A stretch of DNA of 64,000 nt. Origin: Acidimicrobiia bacterium. Its GTDB lineage: Bacteria; Actinomycetota; Acidimicrobiia; Acidimicrobiales; Bin134. Shown one piece after another: positions 52,026-59,516 of this stretch. Position 1 is the stretch's first letter. Each line of letters begins with the position of its first letter. The stretch spans positions 1 through 64,000 of the forward strand of contig JAJDUJ010000030.1 in assembly GCA_022826705.1 (NCBI GenBank), in the 5' to 3' direction. The translations under genes and the position numbers were made by a program. Below the pieces are notes generated by a model. It searched no databases and was not told the DNA's origin. It worked only from the letters and a program-made list of their open reading frames with translations.

Positions 52026-52744
52026 GAGTCGACGTTTTTACCATCTTCCCGTCAATGTTCGAGGTGTTCTTGGGCTACGGAGTGATCGGGAGGGCGGTGG
52101 ATCAGGGCCGGCTTGAAGTGCGTGTTCATGATCTCAGAGCGGGCGCGGGCGATCCCCACCGCTCGGTTGACGATTCCCCCTTCGGCGGCGGTGCGGGGAT
52201 GGTGATGATGCCGGAGCCCCTGTTCAACTCGGTAGAGCAGGCCAGCCCGCCTAGACCTTTGTTCCTTCTGGGGCCGGCTGGACGGCAGTTTGACCAGGTC
52301 GTCGCCCAGGAGCTGGTCTCTGGGGGCGGTTTCTCGCTGCTATGTGGTCGCTATGAGGGGGTAGACCAGAGAGTTCGGGACCACCTCGTGGACGGGGAGC
52401 TGTCCTTGGGAGACTTCGTGCTGGCCGGCGGCGAGGTCGGGGCGATGGCGGTCATCGAGGCAGTGGGCCGGCTGATTCCCGGCGTTCTGGGCAACGAGAT
52501 GTCGGCCGCTGACGAGTCGTTCAGCGATGGCCTGTTGGAGTACCCCCACTACACCCGGCCTGCTGAGTTTCGGGGCTGGACGGTGCCCGAAGTGCTGCGG
52601 TCGGGAGATCACGGTCGCGTGGACCGCTGGCGGAAAGCGCAGTCTCTGGCCCGAACGGTGGCCATGCGGCCAGACCTGATTGATGCCCGTGGTGGTTTGA
52701 CCGACGCGGAGCAGGCGCTTTTGGAAGAGTTCGGCCTCGCTTGA
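52022..52744 (+). CDS. trmD: tRNA (guanine-37-N1)-methyltransferase TrmD
   Basis: 240 residues. The N-terminus RVDVFTIFPSMFEVFLGYGV, then DDSPFGGGAGMVMMPEPL and LLCGRYEGVDQRV, are the SPOUT-fold TrmD motifs with the trefoil-knot SAM site. It methylates G37 in tRNAs that read CNN codons, preventing frameshifts. The ATG overlaps the rimM stop (ATGA). Confidence 0.96.
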   Translation: MRVDVFTIFPSMFEVFLGYGVIGRAVDQGRLEVRVHDLRAGAGDPHRSVDDSPFGGGAGMVMMPEPLFNSVEQASPPRPLFLLGPAGRQFDQVVAQELVSGGGFSLLCGRYEGVDQRVRDHLVDGELSLGDFVLAGGEVGAMAVIEAVGRLIPGVLGNEMSAADESFSDGLLEYPHYTRPAEFRGWTVPEVLRSGDHGRVDRWRKAQSLARTVAMRPDLIDARGGLTDAEQALLEEFGLA

Positions 52745-52754
52745 TCAAGGCGGG

Positions 52755-52760
52755 TATGAT
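52755..52760 (+). promoter_or_regulatory. -10 box (TATGAT) of rplS
   Basis: TATGAT is near consensus and would start transcription around 52767, just before the hairpin at 52769-52793. No clear -35 hexamer was seen. Confidence 0.45.
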
Positions 52761-52768
52761 TTTCTCTT

Positions 52769-52821
52769 GCGCCCCAAAGCTTGAGATGGGCGCTGAAGTA
52801 CTCACAAGAGGCGTGCCATGA
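52769..52821 (+). promoter_or_regulatory. rplS leader: 5' hairpin and 11-residue mini-ORF ending at the start codon
   Basis: GCGCCC (52769-52774) pairs with GGGCGC (52788-52793) at the predicted 5' end of the mRNA. ATG 52786 lies in the closing strand and opens the mini-[14 protein letters not shown], whose TGA (52819-52821) overlaps the rplS ATG at 52818 (ATGA). This would allow translational coupling and hairpin-based control of L19. Confidence 0.45.
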
Positions 52822-53162
52822 ATCCCACCGACATCGTCGATCGCGACACAAGACGCTCCGACATTCCCGAATTCAGTTCCGGCGACACAGTCAAAGTGCA
52901 TGTCCGTGTGGTGGAGGGCAACCGCGAGCGGGTCCAGATATTCGAGGGAGTGGTCATCCGGCGACAGGGCAGCGGAATCCGGGAGACCTTCACCGTCCGA
53001 AAGGTGAGCTTCGGCGTGGGAGTGGAGCGCACATTCCCCATTCACTCACCCATCATCGCCAAGATCGAGATCGGCACCCGGGGCGATGTGCGCCGGGCCA
53101 AGCTCTACTACCTGCGCGATCGCATCGGCCGGGCCGCCCGGGTCAAGGAGAAGCGCTTCTAG
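52818..53162 (+). CDS. rplS: 50S ribosomal protein L19
   Basis: 114 residues. [33 protein letters not shown] and [17 protein letters not shown] are typical L19 sequence, ending with VKEKRF. It lies at the 30S-50S interface. In many bacteria lepB and rnhB follow rplS; here yraN follows directly after a short gap. Confidence 0.96.
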   Translation: MNPTDIVDRDTRRSDIPEFSSGDTVKVHVRVVEGNRERVQIFEGVVIRRQGSGIRETFTVRKVSFGVGVERTFPIHSPIIAKIEIGTRGDVRRAKLYYLRDRIGRAARVKEKRF

Positions 53163-53195
53163 CATCCCTCCGATCCAACTGTCACACCTGCCTCC

Positions 53196-53201
53196 TAGCG
53201 T
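53196..53201 (+). promoter_or_regulatory. -10 box (TAGCGT) of yraN, leaderless arrangement
   Basis: TAGCGT ends 6 nt before ATG 53208. The intervening bases are GGGGGC, which could also be read as a weak ribosome site. Confidence 0.4.
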
Positions 53202-53207
53202 GGGGGC

Positions 53208-53552
53208 ATGGCATACCGACAGGCGCTGGGTCGCTGGGGCGAAGACCGCGTGGCTCGATGGTATCGCCGCCATGGGTTCGAGGTTCTCGAGCGCAACTGG
53301 CGGTGTCGGCACGGAGAGTTGGATGTGATCGTGAGGCGGGGGCCGATTGTTGCCGTCTGCGAGGTCAAGACCCGGTCGTCGCTGGCCTTCGGCTCTCCCG
53401 CCGAGGCTGTCGGATGGCAGAAGCAGCGGCGGATACGCCGGTTGGCTGTCCAGTGGTTGGCCGAGCAGGAGCGCTCGGGACCGGTGCAGCTTCGATTCGA
53501 CGTTGCCGAAGTAATGGGCCGCGAGCTGCGGGTGATCGAAGGGGCGTTCTAA
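53208..53552 (+). CDS. yraN: YraN/UPF0102-family endonuclease-like protein
   Basis: 114 residues. RQALGRWGEDRVARWYRRHG, then LERNWRCRHGELDVIVRRG and VCEVKTRSSLAFGSPAEAV, form the UPF0102 pattern with the PD-(D/E)xK-type acidic and Lys residues (ELD … EVKTR). It resembles a Holliday-junction resolvase fold, but its function is not settled. It stands between rplS and the comM/dprA group, its common place in Actinobacteria. Confidence 0.92.
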   Translation: MAYRQALGRWGEDRVARWYRRHGFEVLERNWRCRHGELDVIVRRGPIVAVCEVKTRSSLAFGSPAEAVGWQKQRRIRRLAVQWLAEQERSGPVQLRFDVAEVMGRELRVIEGAF

Positions 53553-53559
53553 TCCAGCC

Positions 53560-53670
53560 TCATCCCAGCACGGCCCACAAAATCAGCCCGATGCAAACCA
53601 ACAGCCCGACGGCCACATACCAGTAGTCGAACCGGGTGCGTCGTTGCTTTCGTGTGGGGTCGAAGCCCAT
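53560..53670 (-). CDS. small single-helix membrane protein (putative)
   Basis: 36 residues from the ATG at 53670: a basic N-terminus (MGFDPTRKQRRTRFDYWY) followed by one hydrophobic helix (VAVGLLVCIGLILWAVLG). The composition is that of a small membrane-anchored peptide. A minus-strand GATACT lies 7 nt before the ATG and overlaps the promoter of the divergent cytochrome gene. No homologue is recognised. It could be a chance ORF, but the coding-like sequence and promoter favour a gene. Confidence 0.5.
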   Translation of the reverse strand: MGFDPTRKQRRTRFDYWYVAVGLLVCIGLILWAVLG

Positions 53671-53679
53671 GGCCCTCAG

Positions 53680-53685
53680 TATCGT
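53680..53685 (+). promoter_or_regulatory. overlapping divergent -10 boxes (TATCGT plus / GATACT minus)
   Basis: TATCGT on the plus strand ends 7 nt before GTG 53693. The complement of the same region gives GATACT (53678-53683), 7 nt before the ATG of the small minus-strand gene. The two start regions therefore share one AT-containing segment. Confidence 0.4.
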
Positions 53686-53692
53686 CCCCAGG

Positions 53693-54058
53693 GTGGAAGA
53701 CAGGGAAGTTCGTGGTTTCCGGTTGGCTGCACTATCGCTGTGCATTGCCATAGCCGCGGGCTGCGCGTCGGGCACTTCACCTGAAGTGGAGGCGGGGCCA
53801 GATGGAACTCCCGACCCTGTCTTGGTTGAGGGCCGTTCGGTGTACAGCGATCGCTGCTCGTCATGTCATGGCGCCTCTGGGGGTGGTACTCGCAATGGTC
53901 CGCGGTTGAGCGGAGGCCGGCTGTTGCAGGCGTATCCCGATCCAGGCGACGCGGTCGCAGTGGTGTCGGAGGGCCGCGATCGCATGCCCGCCTTCGGCGG
54001 GCTCTTGACTGCTGGCGAGATCGACGCGGTGCTCCGCTACATCAACGAAGTCCTCTGA
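53693..54058 (+). CDS. cytochrome c lipoprotein
   Basis: 121 residues from GTG 53693; an ATG at 53669 adds eight residues but overlaps the divergent gene start. A signal peptide (FRLAALSLCIAIAAGCASG) ends in the lipobox IAAGC, so the protein is likely lipid-anchored outside the membrane. The haem site is CSSCHG and the distal Met ligand is in RMPAFGG. The domain is a single class I cytochrome c, followed by a terminal helix (EIDAVLRYINEVL). An electron-transfer partner is not in the window. It is inserted between yraN and comM, which are normally adjacent. Confidence 0.85.
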   Translation: MEDREVRGFRLAALSLCIAIAAGCASGTSPEVEAGPDGTPDPVLVEGRSVYSDRCSSCHGASGGGTRNGPRLSGGRLLQAYPDPGDAVAVVSEGRDRMPAFGGLLTAGEIDAVLRYINEVL

Positions 54059-54193
54059 GAGGCTTTCGACCCCTCGCCCCTGTCGAGAGGGAGCAGTTGT
54101 CACCCCAAGCCGGTATGGTCGTGGGAGCGCGTGTGGCCAGCGCTTCGGGCCACCTTCCCGGCACGAGGAATCGTCCTCGAGAAAGCACCGAAT

Positions 54194-55726
54194 GTGCTTG
54201 CCACCATTCCCGCCTCTGTCCTCGCCGGAATCACCGGACATCCGGTTTCGGTGGAGGTCCATGTCTCCATGGGCCTCCCAACGTTCACCGTGGTGGGCCT
54301 GCCCGATGCCGCTTGTCGGGAGGCTCGTGATCGGGTTCGAGCTGCCCTGCTCTCCAGCGGGGTCAATTGGCCACCGGGGCGGATAACCGTCAACTTGGCC
54401 CCTTCGGGGATCCGCAAAGAAGGTCCTGGGCTTGATCTGGCCATCGCCATGGGGGTGTTGGTGGCCGATGAACAGCTTTCTGCTGAAAGCTTGGCCGACA
54501 CGGCCTTCCTGGCCGAACTGGGGCTCGATGGCAGGCTTCGAGCGGTACCCGGGGTACTGCCCCAAGTTCGCTGTTTGAATACTGCCAAAGTGGTAGTCGC
54601 TCCTGAGAGCGCCGCAGAGGCTGCCTTGGCCAAAGGTCCGGTGATCCGGTCGCCGGTCACCCTTAGCGAGCTCATCTCGGCAATCCGAGGAGAAGAAGCA
54701 TGGCCTGATCCACCCGAGCCGGGGTCGGCGAATCCGCTGGATGAAATCGCAGACCTGGCTGACGTGAGAGGTCAGCACATGGCGCGCTTGGGCTTGGAAG
54801 TGGCGGCGGCAGGCGGACATCACCTGTTGATGATCGGTCCTCCGGGCGCAGGCAAGACGATGTTGGCCCGGCGGCTTCCCGGACTTCTGCCGCCGCTAGA
54901 CGAGGCCACTGCCATCGAAGCCACCATGGTGCACTCGGCCGTCGGATTGAACCTGCCCTCCTCGGGACTGATACGGCGAGCTCCCTGGCAAGCGCCCCAT
55001 CACTCTGCTTCAATGATCGCCTTGGTAGGGGGCGGGAGCAGGATGCTTCGCCCCGGTGCCATCAGCTGCGCCCATGGCGGCGTGCTGTTCTTGGATGAGA
55101 TGGGAGAGTTCGGTCCCCAGGCTCTGGATGCGCTGCGCCAGCCCCTCGAGGAAGGGGTCATCCGAGTCAACCGCGCCGCGGCGGTGGCGTCGTTTCCTGC
55201 TCGATTCCTTCTAGTGGGGGCGATGAACCCGTGCCCGTGCGGGGAACTGGGACAGCCCGGCATGTGCCGGTGTACGCCCCTGGCCCGATTGCGCTACGCC
55301 CGGCGGTTGAGCGGGCCGTTGCTGGACCGCTTCGACCTGAGAATCCATGTCGGCCGGCCGGAGGTCAGCGACCTGTTCGACGCGCCACCAGGGGAGTCTT
55401 CGGCCGAGGTGAGGGCCAGGGTGGACCGGGTCCGAGTGGTTGCGCGCGACCGCGGGGTGGCATCCAACAGCGAATTGCCCGACGACGCCTTGGAAGAGTT
55501 CGCTCCGCTCGACCCAGAGGCCAAAGGCCTGTTCAGCAACGCCATCGCAGATGGCCGTCTCACCGCTCGAGGGTTCCAGCGGGTCCGGCGGGTCGCCCTG
55601 ACCATGGCCGACTTGGCTGGGCAGGAACCCCCGCTCACTGGGGGCATCGTGGCGCAGGCGCTGTTCATGCGCACCGAACCGGTCACCGTGGCCCACGATC
55701 CCTGGAGTCTTGCCAATGCCCGGTGA
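54194..55726 (+). CDS. comM: ComM/YifB-family Mg-chelatase-like ATPase
   Basis: 510 residues from GTG 54194; an earlier GTG at 54131 adds 21 residues that do not match the family. The N-terminal domain GHPVSVEVHVSMGLPTFTVV and REARDRVRAALLSSGVNWPP is a Lon-like fold. The AAA+ core has Walker A MIGPPGAGKTMLARRLPG near residue 214, Walker B VLFLDEMGEFGPQALDAL and the sensor NPCPCGELG. ComM is a branch-migration helicase in natural transformation. It is followed by dprA, another transformation protein, with overlapping ends. Confidence 0.93.
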   Translation: MLATIPASVLAGITGHPVSVEVHVSMGLPTFTVVGLPDAACREARDRVRAALLSSGVNWPPGRITVNLAPSGIRKEGPGLDLAIAMGVLVADEQLSAESLADTAFLAELGLDGRLRAVPGVLPQVRCLNTAKVVVAPESAAEAALAKGPVIRSPVTLSELISAIRGEEAWPDPPEPGSANPLDEIADLADVRGQHMARLGLEVAAAGGHHLLMIGPPGAGKTMLARRLPGLLPPLDEATAIEATMVHSAVGLNLPSSGLIRRAPWQAPHHSASMIALVGGGSRMLRPGAISCAHGGVLFLDEMGEFGPQALDALRQPLEEGVIRVNRAAAVASFPARFLLVGAMNPCPCGELGQPGMCRCTPLARLRYARRLSGPLLDRFDLRIHVGRPEVSDLFDAPPGESSAEVRARVDRVRVVARDRGVASNSELPDDALEEFAPLDPEAKGLFSNAIADGRLTARGFQRVRRVALTMADLAGQEPPLTGGIVAQALFMRTEPVTVAHDPWSLANAR

Positions 55727-56939
55727 CCGAGCCTTGTCGAGCATTGGGTCGGTGACCCCTGGTGACTCGCCGATGCCCACCAGTGGGCACCTGGCCGCGG
55801 AGGACTTCGCCGCGGAGGACATTGCCGAGGGTGCCGGAGAGTTGCCGGTAGAGGCATGGCTTGTGGCCTTGGCCTCTCTGCCCGCAGTGGGACCGGCCCG
55901 ACTGCGGGCGCTGCTGTCTGCGGGAAGCCCGGCCGAAGTGTGGGCCCGACTGCTGGGATCGCCACCTCCTGAGCTGTTGCGGGTGGCCGGCAAACGGGAA
56001 CTGTACGAGCAGTGGCACCGCACCGCTGCTGGTCTCGATGTGGCCCAGTTGTGGGCACAACACCGAAAGCACGGCGTGGGGGTGGCTGCCTTGGGCACTC
56101 CCGGATATCCGTCTGCTTTGTCTTGGGACATAGACCCGCCCGCGGTCGTGTTCCACACTGGCGATCCCCAGGTGGTTGACGGTCCCCGCGTGGCCATCGT
56201 CGGCACTCGCCGATGTACCCGCTATGGCAGCGATGTGGCGTTTGAATTGGGCCGAGACTTGGCCTCAGCCGGTGTGGGCGTCGTCTCTGGTTTGGCCTTG
56301 GGCATCGATGCTGCCGCCCATGCCGGCGTTCTGGAGGCCAAAGCTGCTCCACCCATCGCGGTGGTGGGAAACGGCCTCGACAGGGTATATCCCGAGCGTA
56401 ACCGAGCCCTCTGGCGGGCGGTGGCCGAGCAGGGTGTGCTGTTGGGGGAGGCTCCAGTGGGAGCACCGCCCGAACGATGGCGGTTTCCGGCTCGCAATCG
56501 CATCATCGCTGCCCTCGCCGATGTGGTTGTGGTGGTGGAGTCCCATGCCTCTGGAGGAGCCATGCACACGGTGACCGAAGCCGCAGCCCGGGATCGGGCT
56601 GTCTTGGCCGTTCCCGGACCGGTTCGCAGTTCCGCATCAGGGGGATGTCTAGAGCTGTTGGCCGACGGCTGCGCTCCTTGCCGCGACGCCGACGATGTTC
56701 TGCTGGCCTTGGGTTTGTCCGGTGCGGAGACATCCCGCTTGGACTCCCGCCCCGAACCCGGTCCTATCGGCCGGCAGGTGCTGGATGCACTGGGCTGGCA
56801 GCCCGCGGATGCCGAGCAGATCAAGAGCCGGACCGCTTTGCCCATGGTGCAAGTGGCCGGAGCGGTGGAGGAGTTGCGGGCGGCAGGTTGGATAGCAGTC
56901 TCAGGACGTTGGATTGAGCGGGTGGGCATTCCCCGGTGA
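55716..56939 (+). CDS. dprA: DNA processing protein DprA
   Basis: 407 residues from ATG 55716, overlapping the comM stop by 11 bases. A roughly 45-residue Ala/Glu/Asp-rich stretch precedes the SAM-like domain (LVALASLPAVGPARLRALL). The Rossmann core has VAIVGTRRCTRYGSDVAFEL, VSGLALGIDAAAHAG and FPARNRIIAALADVVVVVE. A winged-helix end follows (ADAEQIKSRTALPMVQVAGA). DprA loads RecA on incoming single-stranded DNA. Together with comM it indicates a competence or DNA-uptake set, but no comEA or comEC is in the window. Confidence 0.94.
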   Translation: MPGDRALSSIGSVTPGDSPMPTSGHLAAEDFAAEDIAEGAGELPVEAWLVALASLPAVGPARLRALLSAGSPAEVWARLLGSPPPELLRVAGKRELYEQWHRTAAGLDVAQLWAQHRKHGVGVAALGTPGYPSALSWDIDPPAVVFHTGDPQVVDGPRVAIVGTRRCTRYGSDVAFELGRDLASAGVGVVSGLALGIDAAAHAGVLEAKAAPPIAVVGNGLDRVYPERNRALWRAVAEQGVLLGEAPVGAPPERWRFPARNRIIAALADVVVVVESHASGGAMHTVTEAAARDRAVLAVPGPVRSSASGGCLELLADGCAPCRDADDVLLALGLSGAETSRLDSRPEPGPIGRQVLDALGWQPADAEQIKSRTALPMVQVAGAVEELRAAGWIAVSGRWIERVGIPR

Positions 56940-56955
56940 GATGGCAAAGAACCCG

Positions 56956-56961
56956 TAGTCT
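56956..56961 (+). promoter_or_regulatory. -10 box (TAGTCT) of xerC, short or no leader
   Basis: TAGTCT ends 6 nt before TTG 56968 and 9 nt before ATG 56971. No ribosome site is present. Confidence 0.4.
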
Positions 56962-56970
56962 TGAGAGTTG

Positions 56971-57879
56971 ATGGGGTGGGATCTGGACGCCTTTGCCGCG
57001 TCGACCGCTTCGGTCAACGAAGACACCGCGGCGATGTACCGCCGTGAAGTCGCCGCGTTCTCCAATTGGCTGGCAAACACCGAAGTCAGCTCCAGCACGG
57101 CTGCTGGGGGGGAAACAGGTCCTGAAAGTGTCGACCTCCGCATGATCCGCAGGTATCTGGCCTACCTGAGCACGGAGGGCTACGCCCGGAAAACGGTGGC
57201 CCGAAAAGCCAGCGCCCTACGCCGTTATTTCCGCTGGGCGGAACGCACTGGCCGGGTGGCCGCCGACCCCACGATCGGTGCGATGACACCATCTCAAGAG
57301 CGATATCTGCCGCGGGTGCTGCGCTCTGAGGAATTGGGTGCCTTGTTGGACAAGCCACGAGCAGCATTGGCCGACGACAGCAGCGCTCGACGCCAACGCG
57401 ACGTCGCGGTCTTGGAGCTTCTCTATGGCAGCGGCCTCCGGGTCAGCGAGGTGTGCGCCATCCGAGTCGGCGACGTCGATTTGGATCGTCAGCGCCTCAC
57501 CGTGAACGGCAAGGGATCGAAGCAGCGGATCGTGCCGCTGAGCGAGCCAGCGTCCCTTGCTTTGGCGGAGTGGCTGGCCAATGGCCGGGGGGAAATGGCT
57601 GATCCCTCCACAGCCGGTGATGCCGTGTTCGTGAACCTGTCTGGGCGGCCGCTGAACACCCAAGGAGTGCGCCGGCTGGTCAATCGGGCAGCCAGCACGC
57701 AGACCAACCCCCATGCACTGCGCCACACCTTCGCCACCCACCTCCTTGACGGGGGGGCCGACCTCCGGCAAGTGCAGGAACTATTGGGTCACTCGGATCT
57801 GGGATCTACTCAGATCTACACCCATGTCAGCCGGGACCGGCTCCGCAGAGTAGTGGAGGACAGCCACCCGAGAGCCTGA
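56971..57879 (+). CDS. xerC: site-specific tyrosine recombinase XerC
   Basis: 302 residues from ATG 56971; TTG 56968 is also possible. The catalytic residues are Arg in GSGLRVSEVCAI, Lys in VNGKGSKQRI, His-x-x-Arg in PHALRHTFATHLL, His in LLGHSDLGS and the Tyr nucleophile in STQIYTHVS. It is the partner of XerD (12836-13768) for chromosome dimer resolution. The location after dprA and before rpsB is the usual one for xerC in Actinobacteria and Firmicutes. Confidence 0.93.
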   Translation: MGWDLDAFAASTASVNEDTAAMYRREVAAFSNWLANTEVSSSTAAGGETGPESVDLRMIRRYLAYLSTEGYARKTVARKASALRRYFRWAERTGRVAADPTIGAMTPSQERYLPRVLRSEELGALLDKPRAALADDSSARRQRDVAVLELLYGSGLRVSEVCAIRVGDVDLDRQRLTVNGKGSKQRIVPLSEPASLALAEWLANGRGEMADPSTAGDAVFVNLSGRPLNTQGVRRLVNRAASTQTNPHALRHTFATHLLDGGADLRQVQELLGHSDLGSTQIYTHVSRDRLRRVVEDSHPRA

Positions 57880-57896
57880 CTGCCGCGGTTTGCCGA

Positions 57897-57902
57897 TAGC
57901 CT
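57897..57902 (+). promoter_or_regulatory. -10 box (TAGCCT) before the M23-like gene
   Basis: TAGCCT lies 41 nt before ATG 57944, with GAGGGG (57933-57938) as ribosome site 5 nt before the start. This is a conventional leadered arrangement, unlike several neighbours. Confidence 0.35.
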
Positions 57903-57943
57903 GAGCTCGCCTCCCCCCGACTTCAGAAGATCGAGGGGATGTC

Positions 57944-58507
57944 ATGGTGCTGGTAATGCGCATCGGCGGGTTGGCGGCTGCCGCGGTATCGGCCTGGCTG
58001 ACGCTGCAACCCGGCCCACCAGTCGTCCAGAGCCCACCGCACGTTGCTCAGGAATCTGTTGTTCAGAGCCAGGAGGTGGTGGAGCACTCCTTGGTGTATC
58101 GGTCTCCGGTGGAAGCAGAAGTGATCGATCCGTTCCGACCTCCGGCGCATGTGGGGGCACCGGGCAACAGGGGCTTGGAATACGACCCCGAGCCCGGATT
58201 GCCGGTTCGGGCGTCGGCGGAGGGGGAGGTGGTGTTCGCCGGATCGGTGGTTCACAACCGGTTTGTGACCGTGCTCCACCGCGACGGGCTACGCACCTCC
58301 TACGGGTACCTGGGTTGGATTGCCGTCGAAGAGGGCGACTGGGTGGCGCTCGGCCAGCAGCTTGGCACCACCTCTGAGCGGTTCTTTTTCAGCATCCGAC
58401 ACGGAGACCGCTATCTCGACCCGGCGTTGGTATTGACCGCCGGAAGGGTGCGGCTGGTGCCGCACCTTGAGCCCCGCGGTCGAAGTCGGCTTCCTGCTTA
58501 TGGATAA
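57944..58507 (+). CDS. M23/LytM-domain protein with lost zinc ligands
   Basis: 187 residues. The N-terminus MRIGGLAAAAVSAWLTLQ is a likely signal or membrane anchor. A LytM-like beta domain runs from about residue 60 (YRSPVEAEVIDPFRPP) to the end. The metal motif should read G-H-R-G-x-D but reads GNRGLEY, so the zinc His is Asn and the Asp is Glu. The later H-x-H motif is replaced by RFFFSIRHG. It is therefore probably a non-catalytic binding domain, as in EnvC- or NlpD-type activators. In M. tuberculosis an M23-like gene (Rv2891) also lies next to rpsB. Confidence 0.8.
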   Translation: MVLVMRIGGLAAAAVSAWLTLQPGPPVVQSPPHVAQESVVQSQEVVEHSLVYRSPVEAEVIDPFRPPAHVGAPGNRGLEYDPEPGLPVRASAEGEVVFAGSVVHNRFVTVLHRDGLRTSYGYLGWIAVEEGDWVALGQQLGTTSERFFFSIRHGDRYLDPALVLTAGRVRLVPHLEPRGRSRLPAYG

Positions 58508-58643
58508 GTCTTGTGGCTCGGCTATCGTGTACCCCGGCTTGGAAGCAGTTCCCGGCCGAAGAAATTACCGCCCGGGGCATCCCACGGTCGCCAATCGGTG
58601 CTGACCCCGGGTTTCGCTGAACCGCTGGGAGAGGAGAAAAGCC

Positions 58644-59516
58644 ATGGCGCCAGTCGTGACGATGCGCCAACTGCTGGATGCCGGAGTCCACTTCGGACAC
58701 CAGACTCGCCGTTGGAATCCCAAGATGCAGCGCTTCATTTTCGGTGAGCGCAACGGCATCTACATCATCGACCTGACACAAACGCTTGCCCGCATTGAGG
58801 CTGCCTACACATATGTACGCGACCTAGTGGCCGGAGGGGGTCAAGTCCTGTTTGTGGGCACCAAGAAGCAGGCCCAAGACAGCGTGCAGAGTTACGCAGA
58901 GCGTGTGGGGATGCCTTATGTGAACGAGCGGTGGCTAGGTGGTCTCCTGACCAATTTCGAGACCATCTCCAAGCGCATGGGCAAGATGAAGGAGTTCCAG
59001 CGCATGCGCAGCTCGGGCGAACTGGACGTTATGCCCAAGAAGGAGGCCCTTCTGATTTCCCGGGAACTGGCGAAATTGGAGCGGAACCTCAACGGCATCC
59101 GAGATCTGACCCGGCCCCCCGATGCGGTGTTCGTTCTGGATACCAAAAAGGAGCACATCGCCGTGGCCGAGGCGAACAAGTTGAAGCTCCCGGTGATCGC
59201 AGTAGTGGATACCAATTGCGATCCCGATGTGATCCAGTACGTCATTCCCGGCAATGACGACGCCATCCGCTCCGGCGAGCTGATGTGTCGGATTATCAGC
59301 GACGCCGTTCTTGAGGGTCGCTTCATCGCCCAGGGAAACAACGTTGCCAAAACCCAGCCTGATACTGATGCTCCTCAGCCCGAGGCCGTAGTCGAAGACA
59401 AGCCAACCGCCGAGGCTGCCCCTGAGGCGGCGGAGGCTGAGGTCCAAGAGGCTGCCCCTGAGGCGGCGGAGGCAACTGTCGAAGCCGAGCAAACCGATCT
59501 CCAGGAGCAAGCGTGA
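58644..59516 (+). CDS. rpsB: 30S ribosomal protein S2 with acidic repeat tail
   Basis: 290 residues from ATG 58644, with GAGAGGAG upstream. The S2 core starts [20 protein letters not shown] and includes [17 protein letters not shown] and [20 protein letters not shown]. After about residue 232 the chain is an acidic Ala/Glu tail in which the peptide EAAPEAAEA occurs twice, encoded by a 26-bp direct repeat. The 136-nt region before the gene (58508-58643) has no other gene. TATCGT at 58523-58528 is a possible -10 box. tsf overlaps its stop. Confidence 0.95.
   Translation: MAPVVTMRQLLDAGVHFGHQTRRWNPKMQRFIFGERNGIYIIDLTQTLARIEAAYTYVRDLVAGGGQVLFVGTKKQAQDSVQSYAERVGMPYVNERWLGGLLTNFETISKRMGKMKEFQRMRSSGELDVMPKKEALLISRELAKLERNLNGIRDLTRPPDAVFVLDTKKEHIAVAEANKLKLPVIAVVDTNCDPDVIQYVIPGNDDAIRSGELMCRIISDAVLEGRFIAQGNNVAKTQPDTDAPQPEAVVEDKPTAEAAPEAAEAEVQEAAPEAAEATVEAEQTDLQEQA
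59412..59473 (+). repeat. 26-bp in-frame direct repeat in the rpsB tail
   Basis: The 26-mer from GAGGCTGCCCCTGAGG to GGAGGC is present at 59412-59437 and 59448-59473 without mismatch, period 36 nt (12 codons). It encodes the repeated EAAPEAAEA segment of S2. Confidence 0.9.

Noticed and set aside
12836..57879. The two tyrosine recombinases as parts of an integrative element
   Set aside because: Both lie in their conserved housekeeping positions (after the NUDIX gene; between dprA and rpsB), and no attachment-site repeats or phage genes are near them. They are XerD and XerC.
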